The position numbers and the translations under genes were made by a program. From NCBI GenBank assembly GCA_040754295.1, contig JBFMCQ010000007.1:1-64000 (forward strand): 64,000 nucleotides of DNA. The letters are read 5' to 3'. The notes below the pieces were generated by a model. That model did no database searches and was not told the origin of the DNA. It was given only the letters and a program-made list of their open reading frames with translations. The stretch is from Solimonas sp040754295 (GTDB lineage: Bacteria > Pseudomonadota > Gammaproteobacteria > Nevskiales > Nevskiaceae). Each line of letters opens with the position of its first letter. Within the stretch, counting starts at the first letter, position 1. Positions 1 through 8,611 of the stretch are shown here, one piece after another.

Positions 1-1
1 G

Positions 2-1318
2 GATGCGCGCCTGCAGCGACTCACCGAAGAGGCGCTGCGCAACCAGCTCGCTGCGCTCGATGCGCGCGAGGTGCGCGATGCCGCCGCCATCGTGCTCGAC
101 AACGCCAGCGGCGACGTGCTGGCTTACGTCGGCAGCGCCGGGCCGCATTCGACCGCAGCGGCGGTCGACGGCGCCGCCGCGCTGCGCCAGGCCGGATCGA
201 CGCTCAAGCCGTTCCTGTACGGCCTCGCGATCGAACGGCGCCTGCTCACCGCCGCGTCGTTGCTCGAGGACTCGCCGCTCGACCTGGAAACCGGCGCGGG
301 GCTGTACATCCCGCAGAACTACGATCACGCGTTCCGCGGCCCGGTGAGCGTGCGCGCCGCACTCGCCGGCTCGCTCAACGTCCCCGCGGTGCGCACGCTC
401 GCGCTGGTCGGGCTCGAGCCGTTCCGCGAGCGCCTGCAGGCCCTGGGTTACCGCCGCGGCCTGACCGAGTCCGGCGAGTACTACGGCTTTGCGCTCGCAC
501 TCGGCTCGCCGGAAGTCACGCTGCTCGAACAGGCCAACGCGTATCGAACGCTCGCCAACCGCGGCCTGTGGTCGCCGCTGCGCCTGCGCGCCGGCGATCC
601 GCAGGCCGCACCGCGGCGCGTGATCGATGCCGGCGCCGCCTCCATCGTCGCCGACATCCTCGCCGACAACGGGGCGCGCGCCGCGAGCTTCGGCCTCGGC
701 TCGCCGCTGGCCACGCCGTTCTGGAGCGCGGCCAAGACCGGCACCAGCAAGAACATGCGCGACAACTGGTGCATCGGCTTCACTGCGCGCCACACCGTCG
801 CCGTCTGGGTCGGCAACTTCGAAGGCGACCCGATGCGCAATTCCTCCGGCATCACCGGCGCCGCACCCGCCTGGCTCGACATCGTCACGCGTCTGCCCGC
901 GCCGCCGGCGGCAGCACCCGCGCCGGCCGACGGCATCGTGCGCGTCGGCATCCGCTACGCCGGCGGCGAGGAGCCGCCGCGCACCGAGTGGTTCCTGGGC
1001 GGCACCGAGCAGGCCGAGATCCGGCGCATCGACGCCGCGTCCGCGCGCCCGCGCATCGCCGCGCCCGCCGACGGCCTGATCGCCGCGCTCGACCCGGACA
1101 TCCCCGCCGCACACCAGCATCTGATCTTCGACGCCCGGCACGCGCGCGACGCCAGCTGGCGCCTCGACGGCAGCCTCATCGGACCGGCGCGGATGCGGCA
1201 GCTGTGGACACCTTCGCCCGGCCGTCACCACCTGGAGCTGGTTTCCGCCGACGGCACGACGCTGGATGCTGTGCGCTTCGAAGTGCGCGCGGCGGCTGCG
1301 GCCGGCGCCGACCGCTGA
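2..1318 (+). CDS. pbpC: Penicillin-binding protein 1C, C-terminal part
   Basis: Periplasmic peptidoglycan synthase; only the transpeptidase part and the tail are inside the window, because the frame is already open at base 2 and the 5' end lies outside. The penicillin-binding motifs are visible in order: SxxK as STLK (nt 197-208, acylated Ser), SxN as SLN (nt 371-379) and KTGTS (nt 734-748). From about nt 930 to the stop lies the extra C-terminal domain typical of PBP1C, and it is this domain that separates PbpC from PBP1A/1B. The usual partner, an alpha-2-macroglobulin gene (yfhM), would lie upstream and cannot be seen. The next feature is a tRNA on the other strand. Confidence 0.9.
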   Translation, partial: DARLQRLTEEALRNQLAALDAREVRDAAAIVLDNASGDVLAYVGSAGPHSTAAAVDGAAALRQAGSTLKPFLYGLAIERRLLTAASLLEDSPLDLETGAGLYIPQNYDHAFRGPVSVRAALAGSLNVPAVRTLALVGLEPFRERLQALGYRRGLTESGEYYGFALALGSPEVTLLEQANAYRTLANRGLWSPLRLRAGDPQAAPRRVIDAGAASIVADILADNGARAASFGLGSPLATPFWSAAKTGTSKNMRDNWCIGFTARHTVAVWVGNFEGDPMRNSSGITGAAPAWLDIVTRLPAPPAAAPAPADGIVRVGIRYAGGEEPPRTEWFLGGTEQAEIRRIDAASARPRIAAPADGLIAALDPDIPAAHQHLIFDARHARDASWRLDGSLIGPARMRQLWTPSPGRHHLELVSADGTTLDAVRFEVRAAAAAGADR

Positions 1319-1409
1319 GCGAAGCCCACCGCGGCCGCTCGCTCCCCCACTTCGTTTGCCAACGCTGGAGACTGCGATGCGCCACATCGACGAGCTGCGG
1401 CTCGCGATG

Positions 1410-1442
1410 AATCGATAATGGCGCGGAATCGATAATGGCGCG
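1410..1442. repeat. 16-bp tandem repeat at the 3' end of tRNA-Arg(TCG)
   Basis: The 16-mer aatcgataatggcgcg occurs at 1410-1425 and again at 1427-1442, one base apart. The second copy contains the encoded CCA and the last acceptor bases of the neighbouring tRNA, so the repeat duplicates the tRNA's 3' terminus. It may be slippage or an old integration scar. Confidence 0.7.
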
Positions 1443-1512
1443 CCCGGAGAGACTCGAACTCCCGGCCCTCTGGTTCGAAGCCAGATGCTCTATCCAACTG
1501 AGCTACGGGCGC
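1436..1512 (-). tRNA. tRNA-Arg (anticodon TCG)
   Basis: A 77-nt cloverleaf on the minus strand. The 7-bp acceptor pairs GCGCCCG with CGGGCGC, the anticodon loop reads CTTCGAA (anticodon TCG, codon CGA), the T-loop is GTTCGAG-like, and CCA is encoded (plus-strand tgg at 1436-1438) after discriminator G. It shares its acceptor and D-arm with the tRNA-Arg(TCT) gene 1.9 kb away. Confidence 0.95.
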
Positions 1513-1558
1513 GCGGCGCGGCATCTTAGCACCCGCCCGGCCAGGTGTAGCGCCCGGT

Positions 1559-2365
1559 TCAGCCGCTCGCAGCGTCCCAGAGCTTCCAGCCGAACGTCGC
1601 GGCGAGTCGCTGTGCGTCGGCGCGCAATTGCTGCAAATCGCCATGGTCGGTGACGTTGATGCGCGTGCCGTCGCGCAGCACGAGATTGAGCTCGTAGCTC
1701 CAGTAGCTGCTCTTGTTGCCGCGCACGTGCTCGGCGAGCAGCTGCAGCGCGTGCACGTCGAGCAGGCGGCCGCTCTTCGGGCCGCTCGCGGCACCGATCG
1801 CCGGCGGCGGCTCGCGGCCGATCCAGAAGCGGCCGGACGCGCGGTCGAACACGACCGGTCTCGCGCTGAAGTAGATCAGGCCCGCGCCGACGCTCGCGAA
1901 GACCAGCCCCACCAGGCCCGGCATCAGCCGCTCCGGGCTCAGCTCGAAGCCGCGCGTCCACATCGGCACGACGCCGATCGCCATGACGCCCAGGCCGACG
2001 AGCAGAAACACGCCGCCGAACACGAGAATGCCGGCACTGGGACGGAGCTCGAGCCGTCCCGGCGCCGTCTCCACGAGCTTGCGCGTGCGGATGTTGGTGC
2101 CGCCGGGACTGGCCGGCTTCCACTCGACGCGCGCCGCGAGCGGATCACCGAACGTTGCGGGATCGACCGCTGTAGCTGCGCGTTGCGCATGCTGCGCCAG
2201 CGCCTTGATCTGCTCGATCAGGCTCATGTCGCGCCGCAGCCCGGCGCCGCCGGGATCCACGCGCGCCAGCTCGTCGCGCAGCCGCGTCCTGATCTTGCGC
2301 AGGCTGCCCACACTGCCAAACAGCACGAGCACGGCCACGCCGGCGATGACGGCCCATTCGAGCAT
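1559..2365 (-). CDS. Membrane protein of unknown function
   Basis: A 268-aa protein I do not recognise as a named family. It has an N-terminal hydrophobic segment (residues 1-18) followed by a basic stretch, then a soluble region, then two more membrane segments (about 110-134 and 147-168) separated by a short loop, then a C-terminal soluble domain of about 95 residues. The layout (two adjacent helices, then a domain beginning VVFDRASGRFWIG) resembles bacterial proteins with a PH-like or DUF3592-like tail, but this is only a shape comparison. It starts at ATG 2365 and stands alone between a tRNA and a divergent methyltransferase gene. Confidence 0.75.
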   Translation of the reverse strand: MLEWAVIAGVAVLVLFGSVGSLRKIRTRLRDELARVDPGGAGLRRDMSLIEQIKALAQHAQRAATAVDPATFGDPLAARVEWKPASPGGTNIRTRKLVETAPGRLELRPSAGILVFGGVFLLVGLGVMAIGVVPMWTRGFELSPERLMPGLVGLVFASVGAGLIYFSARPVVFDRASGRFWIGREPPPAIGAASGPKSGRLLDVHALQLLAEHVRGNKSSYWSYELNLVLRDGTRINVTDHGDLQQLRADAQRLAATFGWKLWDAASG

Positions 2366-2461
2366 GACTGCCTCCCGCTTGAGTCCCCGCCGCCATTGAG
2401 AGCCGCCGCAGAGGCGCCGTCAAGCGGCATGCCGCTGCGCGTCCGCGCCGGCTCGCCGACG

Positions 2462-2479
2462 GCCGGGCTGAAGCCCGGC
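2462..2479. repeat. GC-rich palindrome (gggctgaagccc type)
   Basis: The perfect palindrome gccgggctgaagcccggc lies in the 174-bp gap between divergent genes. The same gggctgaagccc/gggcttcagccc core recurs at 30154-30167 and in the 53990-54066 element, so it appears to be a dispersed extragenic repeat. The rest of the gap shows no clear promoter. Confidence 0.7.
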
Positions 2480-2539
2480 GCTCCCAGGACCGTGGGTCCG
2501 CCTGCTACGCTAGGCGCATCACCGGCCGGGGGCTCTGCC

Positions 2540-3406
2540 ATGAACGACAACGACATCGTCATCGAGGCTTGGAACACGGTCCTGTTCGACAAGTTCGTGC
2601 GCTTCAAGCATCTGCTCGTCGCCGGGCTCGCCGGCCACAGCGACGAGGTGCTGTCGCGCAATCCGTTCCCCAAGGGCGCGCGCGTGCTCGATGTCGGCTG
2701 CGGCTTCGGCGACAGCACGCTCAAGCTCGCGCGGCTGGTCGGTGCACAAGGCGAAGCGGTCGGCGTCGACTGCGCGGAGAACTTCGTGCAGGCGGCGACG
2801 CGCGAAGCCGAGCAAGCCGGCGTGACCAACGCGCGCTTCTTCAAGGCCGACGTGCAGATCGAGGATCTGCGCGGCCCCTACGACCATGCGTTCGCGCGCT
2901 TCGGCACGATGTTCTTCATGACCCCCGGCGCGGCGATGCGCAACATCGGCCGTGCGTTGAAACCCGGCGGCACGTTCACGCAGATCGTCTGGCGCAGGCG
3001 CGAGGAAAATCCCTGGGTGCACGAGGCCGAGCTGTGCGTGCGCGAGCTCGTTCCGGTGGTCGCGCACGAGGACACGGACCAGGTCCACTGCGGGCCGGGG
3101 CCGTTCTCGATGGCCGGCCCGGACATGGTCAGCGGCATGCTCAAGGCCGCCGGCTTCGAGCGCATCGCCTTCGAGCGCTTCGACGCCGACATCTGCATCG
3201 GCAGCACGCTCGCCGAAGCGGTCGAATTCGCGACGGCGCTCGGCCCCGCCGGCGAAATCATCCGGCTCGCCGGTGCCGAAGCCGAAAAGCGCAGGCCGCA
3301 GGTCGTCGCCGCGCTCAGTGAAGCGCTCGGGCGCTATCTGCGTGCCGACGGCAGCGTCTGGGCCCCGTCGAGCACCTGGTTCGTGAGCGCGCGCAGGGCC
3401 GCCTGA
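2540..3406 (+). CDS. Class I SAM-dependent methyltransferase
   Basis: A 288-aa protein with the Rossmann SAM-binding motif I, VLDVGCGFGDST (about residues 50-61), followed by the acidic motif II (GVDCAEN) and a later LKPGG segment. This is the order expected of a class I methyltransferase of the UbiE/Methyltransf_11/25 kind. The substrate is unknown. The open frame runs much further upstream, but the homologous part begins at MNDNDIVIEAWN, so ATG 2540 is chosen. It is a single gene, followed by tRNA-Arg(TCT) on the opposite strand. Confidence 0.85.
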   Translation: MNDNDIVIEAWNTVLFDKFVRFKHLLVAGLAGHSDEVLSRNPFPKGARVLDVGCGFGDSTLKLARLVGAQGEAVGVDCAENFVQAATREAEQAGVTNARFFKADVQIEDLRGPYDHAFARFGTMFFMTPGAAMRNIGRALKPGGTFTQIVWRRREENPWVHEAELCVRELVPVVAHEDTDQVHCGPGPFSMAGPDMVSGMLKAAGFERIAFERFDADICIGSTLAEAVEFATALGPAGEIIRLAGAEAEKRRPQVVAALSEALGRYLRADGSVWAPSSTWFVSARRAA

Positions 3407-3426
3407 ACCCGCGCGCACGCTTTGAG

Positions 3427-3503
<77 letters not shown>

Positions 3504-3553
3504 ACGGGCGAGGATTGTAGGCGATGCGGGGCGTTCAACGAGAATGCGCGGGC

Positions 3554-3623
3554 GGCGAACTTGCCGGCTTATATTTGACGCTCAGTAACGCCCGCTGATA
3601 AGTTCGCCGGCAAATTTGCCGGC
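3554..3623 (+). promoter_or_regulatory. Predicted brx promoter with flanking operator-like repeats
   Basis: A sigma-70-like pair, TTGACG (3575-3580) and GATAAG (3597-3602) with a 16-bp spacer, lies 30 bp upstream of brxA. It is framed by a perfect 9-bp inverted repeat, ggcgaactt (3554-3562) and aagttcgcc (3600-3608). The octamer ttgccggc occurs three times around it: 3561-3568 (+), 3606-3613 (-) and 3616-3623 (+). Such dyads around a promoter usually bind a repressor. No WYL/BrxR-type regulator gene is in the island, so the binding protein would be encoded elsewhere. The promoter is inferred by eye. Confidence 0.45.
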
Positions 3624-3631
3624 TAACCCTC

Positions 3632-4441
3632 ATGATCAGCAGTCGGAGCCACCAGATCAGATTCTCCGTCCAAGCCAAACTGCCCGAGGGCGCGCGCGCG
3701 GTCGGCTTCAAAGTAGGCGCTAAGGGCGCGCATTCCAGCCGGACCTTGATGGCGGATGATCTGACCTCGGTGCTCGCCGGCACCGCCGCTTCCGCACGGC
3801 GCGCCGACTACGTGGCCGCAATTACGGACGCAAACTGCCTGGGAAAGCCAACGGCTTCCACCCGTCGGCTAAGCGCGCAGCGCCTATCCGAGCTCTATGG
3901 GCTGGACCCCGACATTCCTCTATTCCGCGTCTTTCGCCGCCTGTGGGAACTCGACAGTAAAGGACGCACGCTTCTCGCGCTGTTACTGGCCATCGCGCGA
4001 GACCCTCTCCTCGCTGCTACCGCGGCTCCAATTCTCTCTCTGGCACCGGGCGCAGAACTCCAGCGCGACCTTGCTCGCCAGGCTCTTCGCTTGGTCGCAG
4101 GCGAGCGCTTCAATCCAAACATCCTCGACAAGGTGCTGAGGAATGCGGCCAGCTCCTGGACGCAGTCGGGGCATCTTGAGGGACGCACGTTCAAGAAGCG
4201 CCGTCTCGTCGAACCCACGGTGGCGACGGCGACCTACGCGCTGTATCTCTCGCACGTCACTGGCTTTCGCGGGCCCGAGCTGTTCAGCTCGGGATGGTTC
4301 GCGGTACTCGATTGCACGCCCGGCCGTGCGCGCGAGCTGGTGCTGGAGGCCAAGCGCCTCGGGCTCATCGATCTGCGCATCGCCGGCGATGTCGTGGACC
4401 TCAAGCTGGATCGTCTCGATCCTCAACTTCTGCGAGGCTGA
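3632..4441 (+). CDS. brxA: BrxA-family protein (DUF1819), first gene of the BREX operon
   Basis: A 269-aa protein in the position of BrxA, a small helical DNA-binding protein of type 1 BREX needed for defence in tested systems. The C-terminal half carries the family's look: a helix with YALYLSHVTGFRGPELF, then SGWFAVLD and a long helix ending in a short beta element. The N-terminal 40 residues (MISSRSHQIRFSVQ...) are an extension relative to the roughly 200-aa proteins I know. A shorter product starting at a later codon cannot be excluded, because ATG 3632 has only a weak Shine-Dalgarno. brxB follows after 4 bp. Assignment depends partly on synteny. Confidence 0.8.
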   Translation: MISSRSHQIRFSVQAKLPEGARAVGFKVGAKGAHSSRTLMADDLTSVLAGTAASARRADYVAAITDANCLGKPTASTRRLSAQRLSELYGLDPDIPLFRVFRRLWELDSKGRTLLALLLAIARDPLLAATAAPILSLAPGAELQRDLARQALRLVAGERFNPNILDKVLRNAASSWTQSGHLEGRTFKKRRLVEPTVATATYALYLSHVTGFRGPELFSSGWFAVLDCTPGRARELVLEAKRLGLIDLRIAGDVVDLKLDRLDPQLLRG

Positions 4442-4445
4442 CGCC

Positions 4446-5006
4446 ATGGCACGCATCGAAGACCTCGCGGAGCACTACGGCCGCCACATCGCCTCACCCT
4501 GGCAGCGCACTGTGTCCGGCGCCCAGCGCGTCATCATGGTCGTGTACGACAAGGAGCTGGAGCGCACGCTGCGCGCGCGCAAGCTCGCCTTCGAGACGGC
4601 CACGCGCGAAGCGGGCCATGACTGGCACGAGATCGACGTCACGGACGCATTCGCGCAGTGGATGGCGGCGGACGAGTACCGCGAGGAATACTTCGCCTCA
4701 CCGGAAGACGTGCAGCTCAAGCTGGATGCCGAGTTTGCAGCCGAGGTTGCCAGGCGCATCCGTAATACGCTGCAAGACCCCAAAGTCAACGAAACTTCTG
4801 TCGTTGCGCTCTACGGCGTCGGGGCACTGTTCGGCTTCACCCGCGTTTCGCAGCTTCTGAAGCTGATCGAGCGCGACATCCGCGGCCGACTCGTCGTGTT
4901 CTTTCCCGGCCAGTTCGAGAGCAACAACTACCGCTTGCTGGATGCCCGTGACGGCTGGAACTACCTTGCAGTGCCGATCACGCTGCACGGTGCAGGGGGA
5001 CTCTAA
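4446..5006 (+). CDS. brxB: BrxB (DUF1788) BREX protein
   Basis: A 186-aa protein matching the size and position of BrxB, a conserved BREX component of unknown biochemical role. Recognisable features are the N-terminal helix, the central helix with KLDAEFAAEVARRIRN, the strand VVALYGVGALFGFTRVSQLL and the C-terminal strand LVVFFPGQFESNNYRLLDARDGWNYLAVPI, which is the family signature. Start ATG 4446 lies 4 bp after the brxA stop, so the two are translationally coupled. A 148-bp palindrome-rich gap separates it from brxC. Confidence 0.9.
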   Translation: MARIEDLAEHYGRHIASPWQRTVSGAQRVIMVVYDKELERTLRARKLAFETATREAGHDWHEIDVTDAFAQWMAADEYREEYFASPEDVQLKLDAEFAAEVARRIRNTLQDPKVNETSVVALYGVGALFGFTRVSQLLKLIERDIRGRLVVFFPGQFESNNYRLLDARDGWNYLAVPITLHGAGGL

Positions 5007-5150
5007 CGGCCATGCCGCAAGCCGCACCTCGTAAGATGAATCTCGCGCCCGGCATGGCCGCCCTCACCCCACCGTCCGCATCCGCGGACGGTCCCCCCCT
5101 CTCCCCGCTGCGCGGGGCGAGGGACATCGGCCTCGCTACGCGAGATTCAC
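5007..5150. repeat. Nested palindromic element between brxB and brxC
   Basis: The only sizeable non-coding gap inside the early operon consists of nested inverted repeats. There is an 11-bp pair cggccatgccg (5007-5017)/cggcatggccg (5050-5060), and an 11-bp outer pair tgaatctcgcg (about 5037-5047)/cgcgagattca (5139-5149). Between the outer arms lie two hairpins, accgtccgc/gcggacggt (5071-5092) and ccctctccccgc/gcggggcgaggg (about 5097-5123). It resembles a REP/BIME-type element. The hairpins lack a following T-run, so they do not look like an intrinsic terminator. Confidence 0.7.
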
Positions 5151-5154
5151 GTTC

Positions 5155-8100
5155 ATGAAGATCAAGGACATTCTGCAACGCGACCCGGCCAGTCCGCTGG
5201 TCAACCAGGGCCAGGCGCGCATTGCCGACGAGCAGGGCGCGGCGCTCGACGAGCTGCGCGGCGAGTTGTCCTCGTTCGTCTGCGAAGGCCAGTACGCGGC
5301 CGGCCTTCACACGATCATCGAGTCCTTCCTGCGTAATCTCGGCAAGACCAACCAGCGCAGCGCCTGGGTCAGCGGCTTTTTCGGCAGCGGCAAGTCGCAT
5401 CTGCTCAAGATGCTATGCCATCTGTGGAAGGACACCGCCTTTCCGGACGGCGCCACTGCGCGCGCCCTGGTGCCGGCAATGCCGGACGAGCTGCGCGCCC
5501 TGCTGCGCGAGCTCGACACGGCCGGCAGACGTGCCGGTGGCCTCGTGGCGGCAGCAGGCTCCCTGCCCAGTGGCACCACCGAGAACGTGCGTCTCACCAT
5601 CCTGGGCGTGCTGCTCAAGGCGGTGGGGCTCCCCGAGCAGTATCCGCAGGCCAGGTTCTGCCTCTGGCTGAAGGCGAACGGTTTCTACGACAAGGTTGTC
5701 GCTCATCTCAAAACCGCCGGTCGCGACTTCGAGCGCGAGCTGAACAACCTCTACGTCAGCGGCCCGTTGATGCGCGCGATCCTCGCCTGCGACCCGAATT
5801 TCGCCAGCGATGAAGCGCAGGCGAAACAGCACATCAAGGCGCAGTTCCCGCCGCAGCTCACCGACATCACGACCGCCCAGTTTCTGAGCACGGCCAAGGA
5901 AGCCCTGAAGCTGGCCGGGACCAACGGGCGGTTGCCCTGCACACTGCTGGTGCTCGACGAAACGCAGCAGTACATCGGCGAGTCCTACGACCGCTCGGTG
6001 CTCGTCACGGAAGTAGTCGAGGCACTGAGCAAGCAGCTCGACAGCCAGTTGATCGTGGTCTGCTCCGGCCAGAGCACGCTGACTGAACATGAGTTGCTGA
6101 AGAAGATGCTCGACCGCTTCACGATCCGGGTCACGCTGTCCGACAACGACGTTGAAACGGTCACCCGCAAGGTGCTGCTGCAAAAGAAGCCCAGCGCGAT
6201 CGGTGAGGTGCGCAAGCTGCTCGACCATCATGCCGGTGAGGTCTCTCGCCAGCTTCAGGGCACGCGCATCGGCGAGGTCGCCGAAGACCGCCGGGTCATC
6301 GTCGACGACTTCCCCCTGCTGCCGGTTCGTCGCCGCTTCTGGGAGCACTGCTTCCGCCAGATCGATGCCGCCGGCACCAGCAGCCAGCTGCGCTCGCAGC
6401 TACGCATCATCCACGACTCCGTTGCACGGCTGGCCGAAAAGCCGATGAGCGCCGTCGTGCCCGCGGACGATCTCTACGACGCCCTTGCACCGGAGATGGT
6501 CAATACCGGCGTGCTGCTACGGGAGATCAATGAACGCATCCTGCAGGTGGGCAAGACCGAGGGCGAGCTGGCGCGCCGTATCTGCGGGCTGGTCTTCCTC
6601 ATCGGCAAGCTCAAGCGGGAAGCCGGCGCCGACATCGGCGTGCGTGCGACCCAGGAACATCTGTCCGATCTGCTGGTGTCGGACCTTGCCGCCGACAACG
6701 GCAAGCTGCGCAGCGAAGTGGCGGCTGCGCTCAAGAAGCTCGCCGACGCCGGCGTGCTGATGCTGCTGGGCGACGAATATCGCCTGCAGACGCGGGAGGG
6801 CGCGGAATGGGACCGCGAGTTCCGCAACCGCCAGACCAAGCTCGGCGCCGATGCCGCCACGCTCAAATTCCTGCAAGACCAGCTGCTCTACGCCGAAGCG
6901 GACCGCATCATCCGCACCCAGCGCCTGACGCAGGGTGCGGCCAAGGAATCGCGCCAGTTCCTGGTGCACCGCGACCAGACGCCGCCGCCGGTGGACGGCA
7001 GCAGCATTCCGGTCTGGATTCGTGACGGCTGGTCCTGCGCGCAGCGGGAAGTGGAAGAAGCCGCGCGCCGCGCGGGCACCGAGAGTCCCATCATCTACAT
7101 CTTCATCGCCCAACAAGCCGCATCGGACCTCAAGCGGGTTCTGATCGATGCCGAGGCGGCCCGTCAGACGCTGGACGCCAAAGGCAATCCCACGACCGAC
7201 GAAGGCCGCGACGCGCGCCAGGGCATGGAGAGCCGTCGTAGCCGCGCCGAGGCCGAGCGTGAACGACTGGTGCGCGAGATCGTCGCCAACGCCAAGCTGT
7301 ACCAGGGCGGCGGCGGCGAGGTGCTGCTCGCCACGCTGGAAGAGAAGCTCAAGGCCGCGGCCAACGACGCGCTCATCCGCCTGTTCCCGCGCTTCAAGGA
7401 AGCGGACTCCGGCGCCTGGGAAGCCGTCATCAAGCGCGCGCGCGATGGCGCCGATCATCCCTTTCAGCCGGTCGGCCATGCGGACGCCACCGAGAAGCAC
7501 GCCGTCTGCCAGCAGGTGTTGACGACCATCGGCGCCGGCAAGAGCGGCACCGAGATACGCAAGACGCTGCGCGCCAGCCCCTTCGGTTGGCCGCAGGACG
7601 CCATCGACGCTGCGCTCATCGCCCTGCATCGCAGCCAGCACATCACCGCCACGCTCAACGGCGCTCCGGTGGTCCTGGGCCAACTGGACCAGAACAAGAT
7701 CGCCAAGGCCGAGTTTCGGGCCGAGGCCGTCACGCTCTCGGTGCAGGATCGTCTGCGCCTGCGCAAGCTGTATCAGGCGGCCGGTCTCAACTGCAAAAGC
7801 GGCGAGGAAGCGGCCAAGGCCCACGAATTTCTCGACACCTTGCTTGATCTGGCACGCGCTGCCGGCGGCGAGCCGCCGCTACCGGCGGCCCCTGCAACGG
7901 TCGCGCTGGAAGATCTGCAACGCCTGGCCGGCAATGAACAACTGGCCGCGCTCAAAAACCAGGCCGCGGCGCTGGAGGCGCACATCCAGGCATGGCAGAC
8001 CGCTGCCGAGCTCGCCACCGCCCGCAGGCCCGCGTGGGCCGTCGTCGAGAAGCTCGCCGCACATGCCGCCGGGCTCCCCGCCGCAGAAGCCGCGCGCGCG

Positions 8101-8598
8101 CAGGTCAAGGCCGTCCGTGACCAGCGCCTGCTGCTGGAACCCACCGACCCCGTTGCGCCGCTGCGACAACAGCTCGCGAAATTGCTGCGCGAAGCGGTGA
8201 CGGATGCGGTGGCAGCGCACCGTTCGGCCTTCGACGCTGCACTGCACGCGCTGGACCGCAACCCCACGTGGAAACAGGTGCCCGAGTCCGACCGCGCTGC
8301 CATCCTGAATTCCGTCGGTCTGACGGAGCCCGCGCCAGTGGATGTCTCCACCGACGAAAACCTCGCCACCACGCTGCAATCCCGCAATCTGTCGGCGATG
8401 CGCGCGGAGTGCGACGCCATCGCCGGTCGCATGACGCAGGCGATCGAGCGCGCCGCGCGCCTGCTGGAACCGAAGGTCCAGCCGGTGATTATCGAGCGCG
8501 CCACGCTGCACAATGATGCTGATCTCGACGCCTGGATCGACCGCCAGCGCCAAACCCTGACCGCCAGCCTCAAGCGCGGCCCCGTGCTGGTTCAGTAG
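5155..8598 (+). CDS. brxC: BrxC, large BREX ATPase
   Basis: A 1147-aa P-loop ATPase (about the family's 1,100-1,200 aa) and a core BREX component required for both host methylation and phage exclusion. The N-terminus MKIKDILQRDP is typical. Walker A is GFFGSGKSH (about residues 74-82) and Walker B LLVLDETQQ (about 262-270). The C-terminal two thirds is mostly helical with several predicted coiled coils (around residues 680-720 and 910-1010). It starts at ATG 5155, ten bases after the palindromic element. The accessory ATPase gene follows after 13 bp with its own Shine-Dalgarno (aggag). Confidence 0.93.
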   Translation: MKIKDILQRDPASPLVNQGQARIADEQGAALDELRGELSSFVCEGQYAAGLHTIIESFLRNLGKTNQRSAWVSGFFGSGKSHLLKMLCHLWKDTAFPDGATARALVPAMPDELRALLRELDTAGRRAGGLVAAAGSLPSGTTENVRLTILGVLLKAVGLPEQYPQARFCLWLKANGFYDKVVAHLKTAGRDFERELNNLYVSGPLMRAILACDPNFASDEAQAKQHIKAQFPPQLTDITTAQFLSTAKEALKLAGTNGRLPCTLLVLDETQQYIGESYDRSVLVTEVVEALSKQLDSQLIVVCSGQSTLTEHELLKKMLDRFTIRVTLSDNDVETVTRKVLLQKKPSAIGEVRKLLDHHAGEVSRQLQGTRIGEVAEDRRVIVDDFPLLPVRRRFWEHCFRQIDAAGTSSQLRSQLRIIHDSVARLAEKPMSAVVPADDLYDALAPEMVNTGVLLREINERILQVGKTEGELARRICGLVFLIGKLKREAGADIGVRATQEHLSDLLVSDLAADNGKLRSEVAAALKKLADAGVLMLLGDEYRLQTREGAEWDREFRNRQTKLGADAATLKFLQDQLLYAEADRIIRTQRLTQGAAKESRQFLVHRDQTPPPVDGSSIPVWIRDGWSCAQREVEEAARRAGTESPIIYIFIAQQAASDLKRVLIDAEAARQTLDAKGNPTTDEGRDARQGMESRRSRAEAERERLVREIVANAKLYQGGGGEVLLATLEEKLKAAANDALIRLFPRFKEADSGAWEAVIKRARDGADHPFQPVGHADATEKHAVCQQVLTTIGAGKSGTEIRKTLRASPFGWPQDAIDAALIALHRSQHITATLNGAPVVLGQLDQNKIAKAEFRAEAVTLSVQDRLRLRKLYQAAGLNCKSGEEAAKAHEFLDTLLDLARAAGGEPPLPAAPATVALEDLQRLAGNEQLAALKNQAAALEAHIQAWQTAAELATARRPAWAVVEKLAAHAAGLPAAEAARAQVKAVRDQRLLLEPTDPVAPLRQQLAKLLREAVTDAVAAHRSAFDAALHALDRNPTWKQVPESDRAAILNSVGLTEPAPVDVSTDENLATTLQSRNLSAMRAECDAIAGRMTQAIERAARLLEPKVQPVIIERATLHNDADLDAWIDRQRQTLTASLKRGPVLVQ

Positions 8599-8611
8599 GC
8601 AGGAGAGCGCC

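Noticed and set aside
5071..5123. An intrinsic terminator between brxB and brxC
   Set aside because: The hairpins are strong but have no following T-run on the coding strand.
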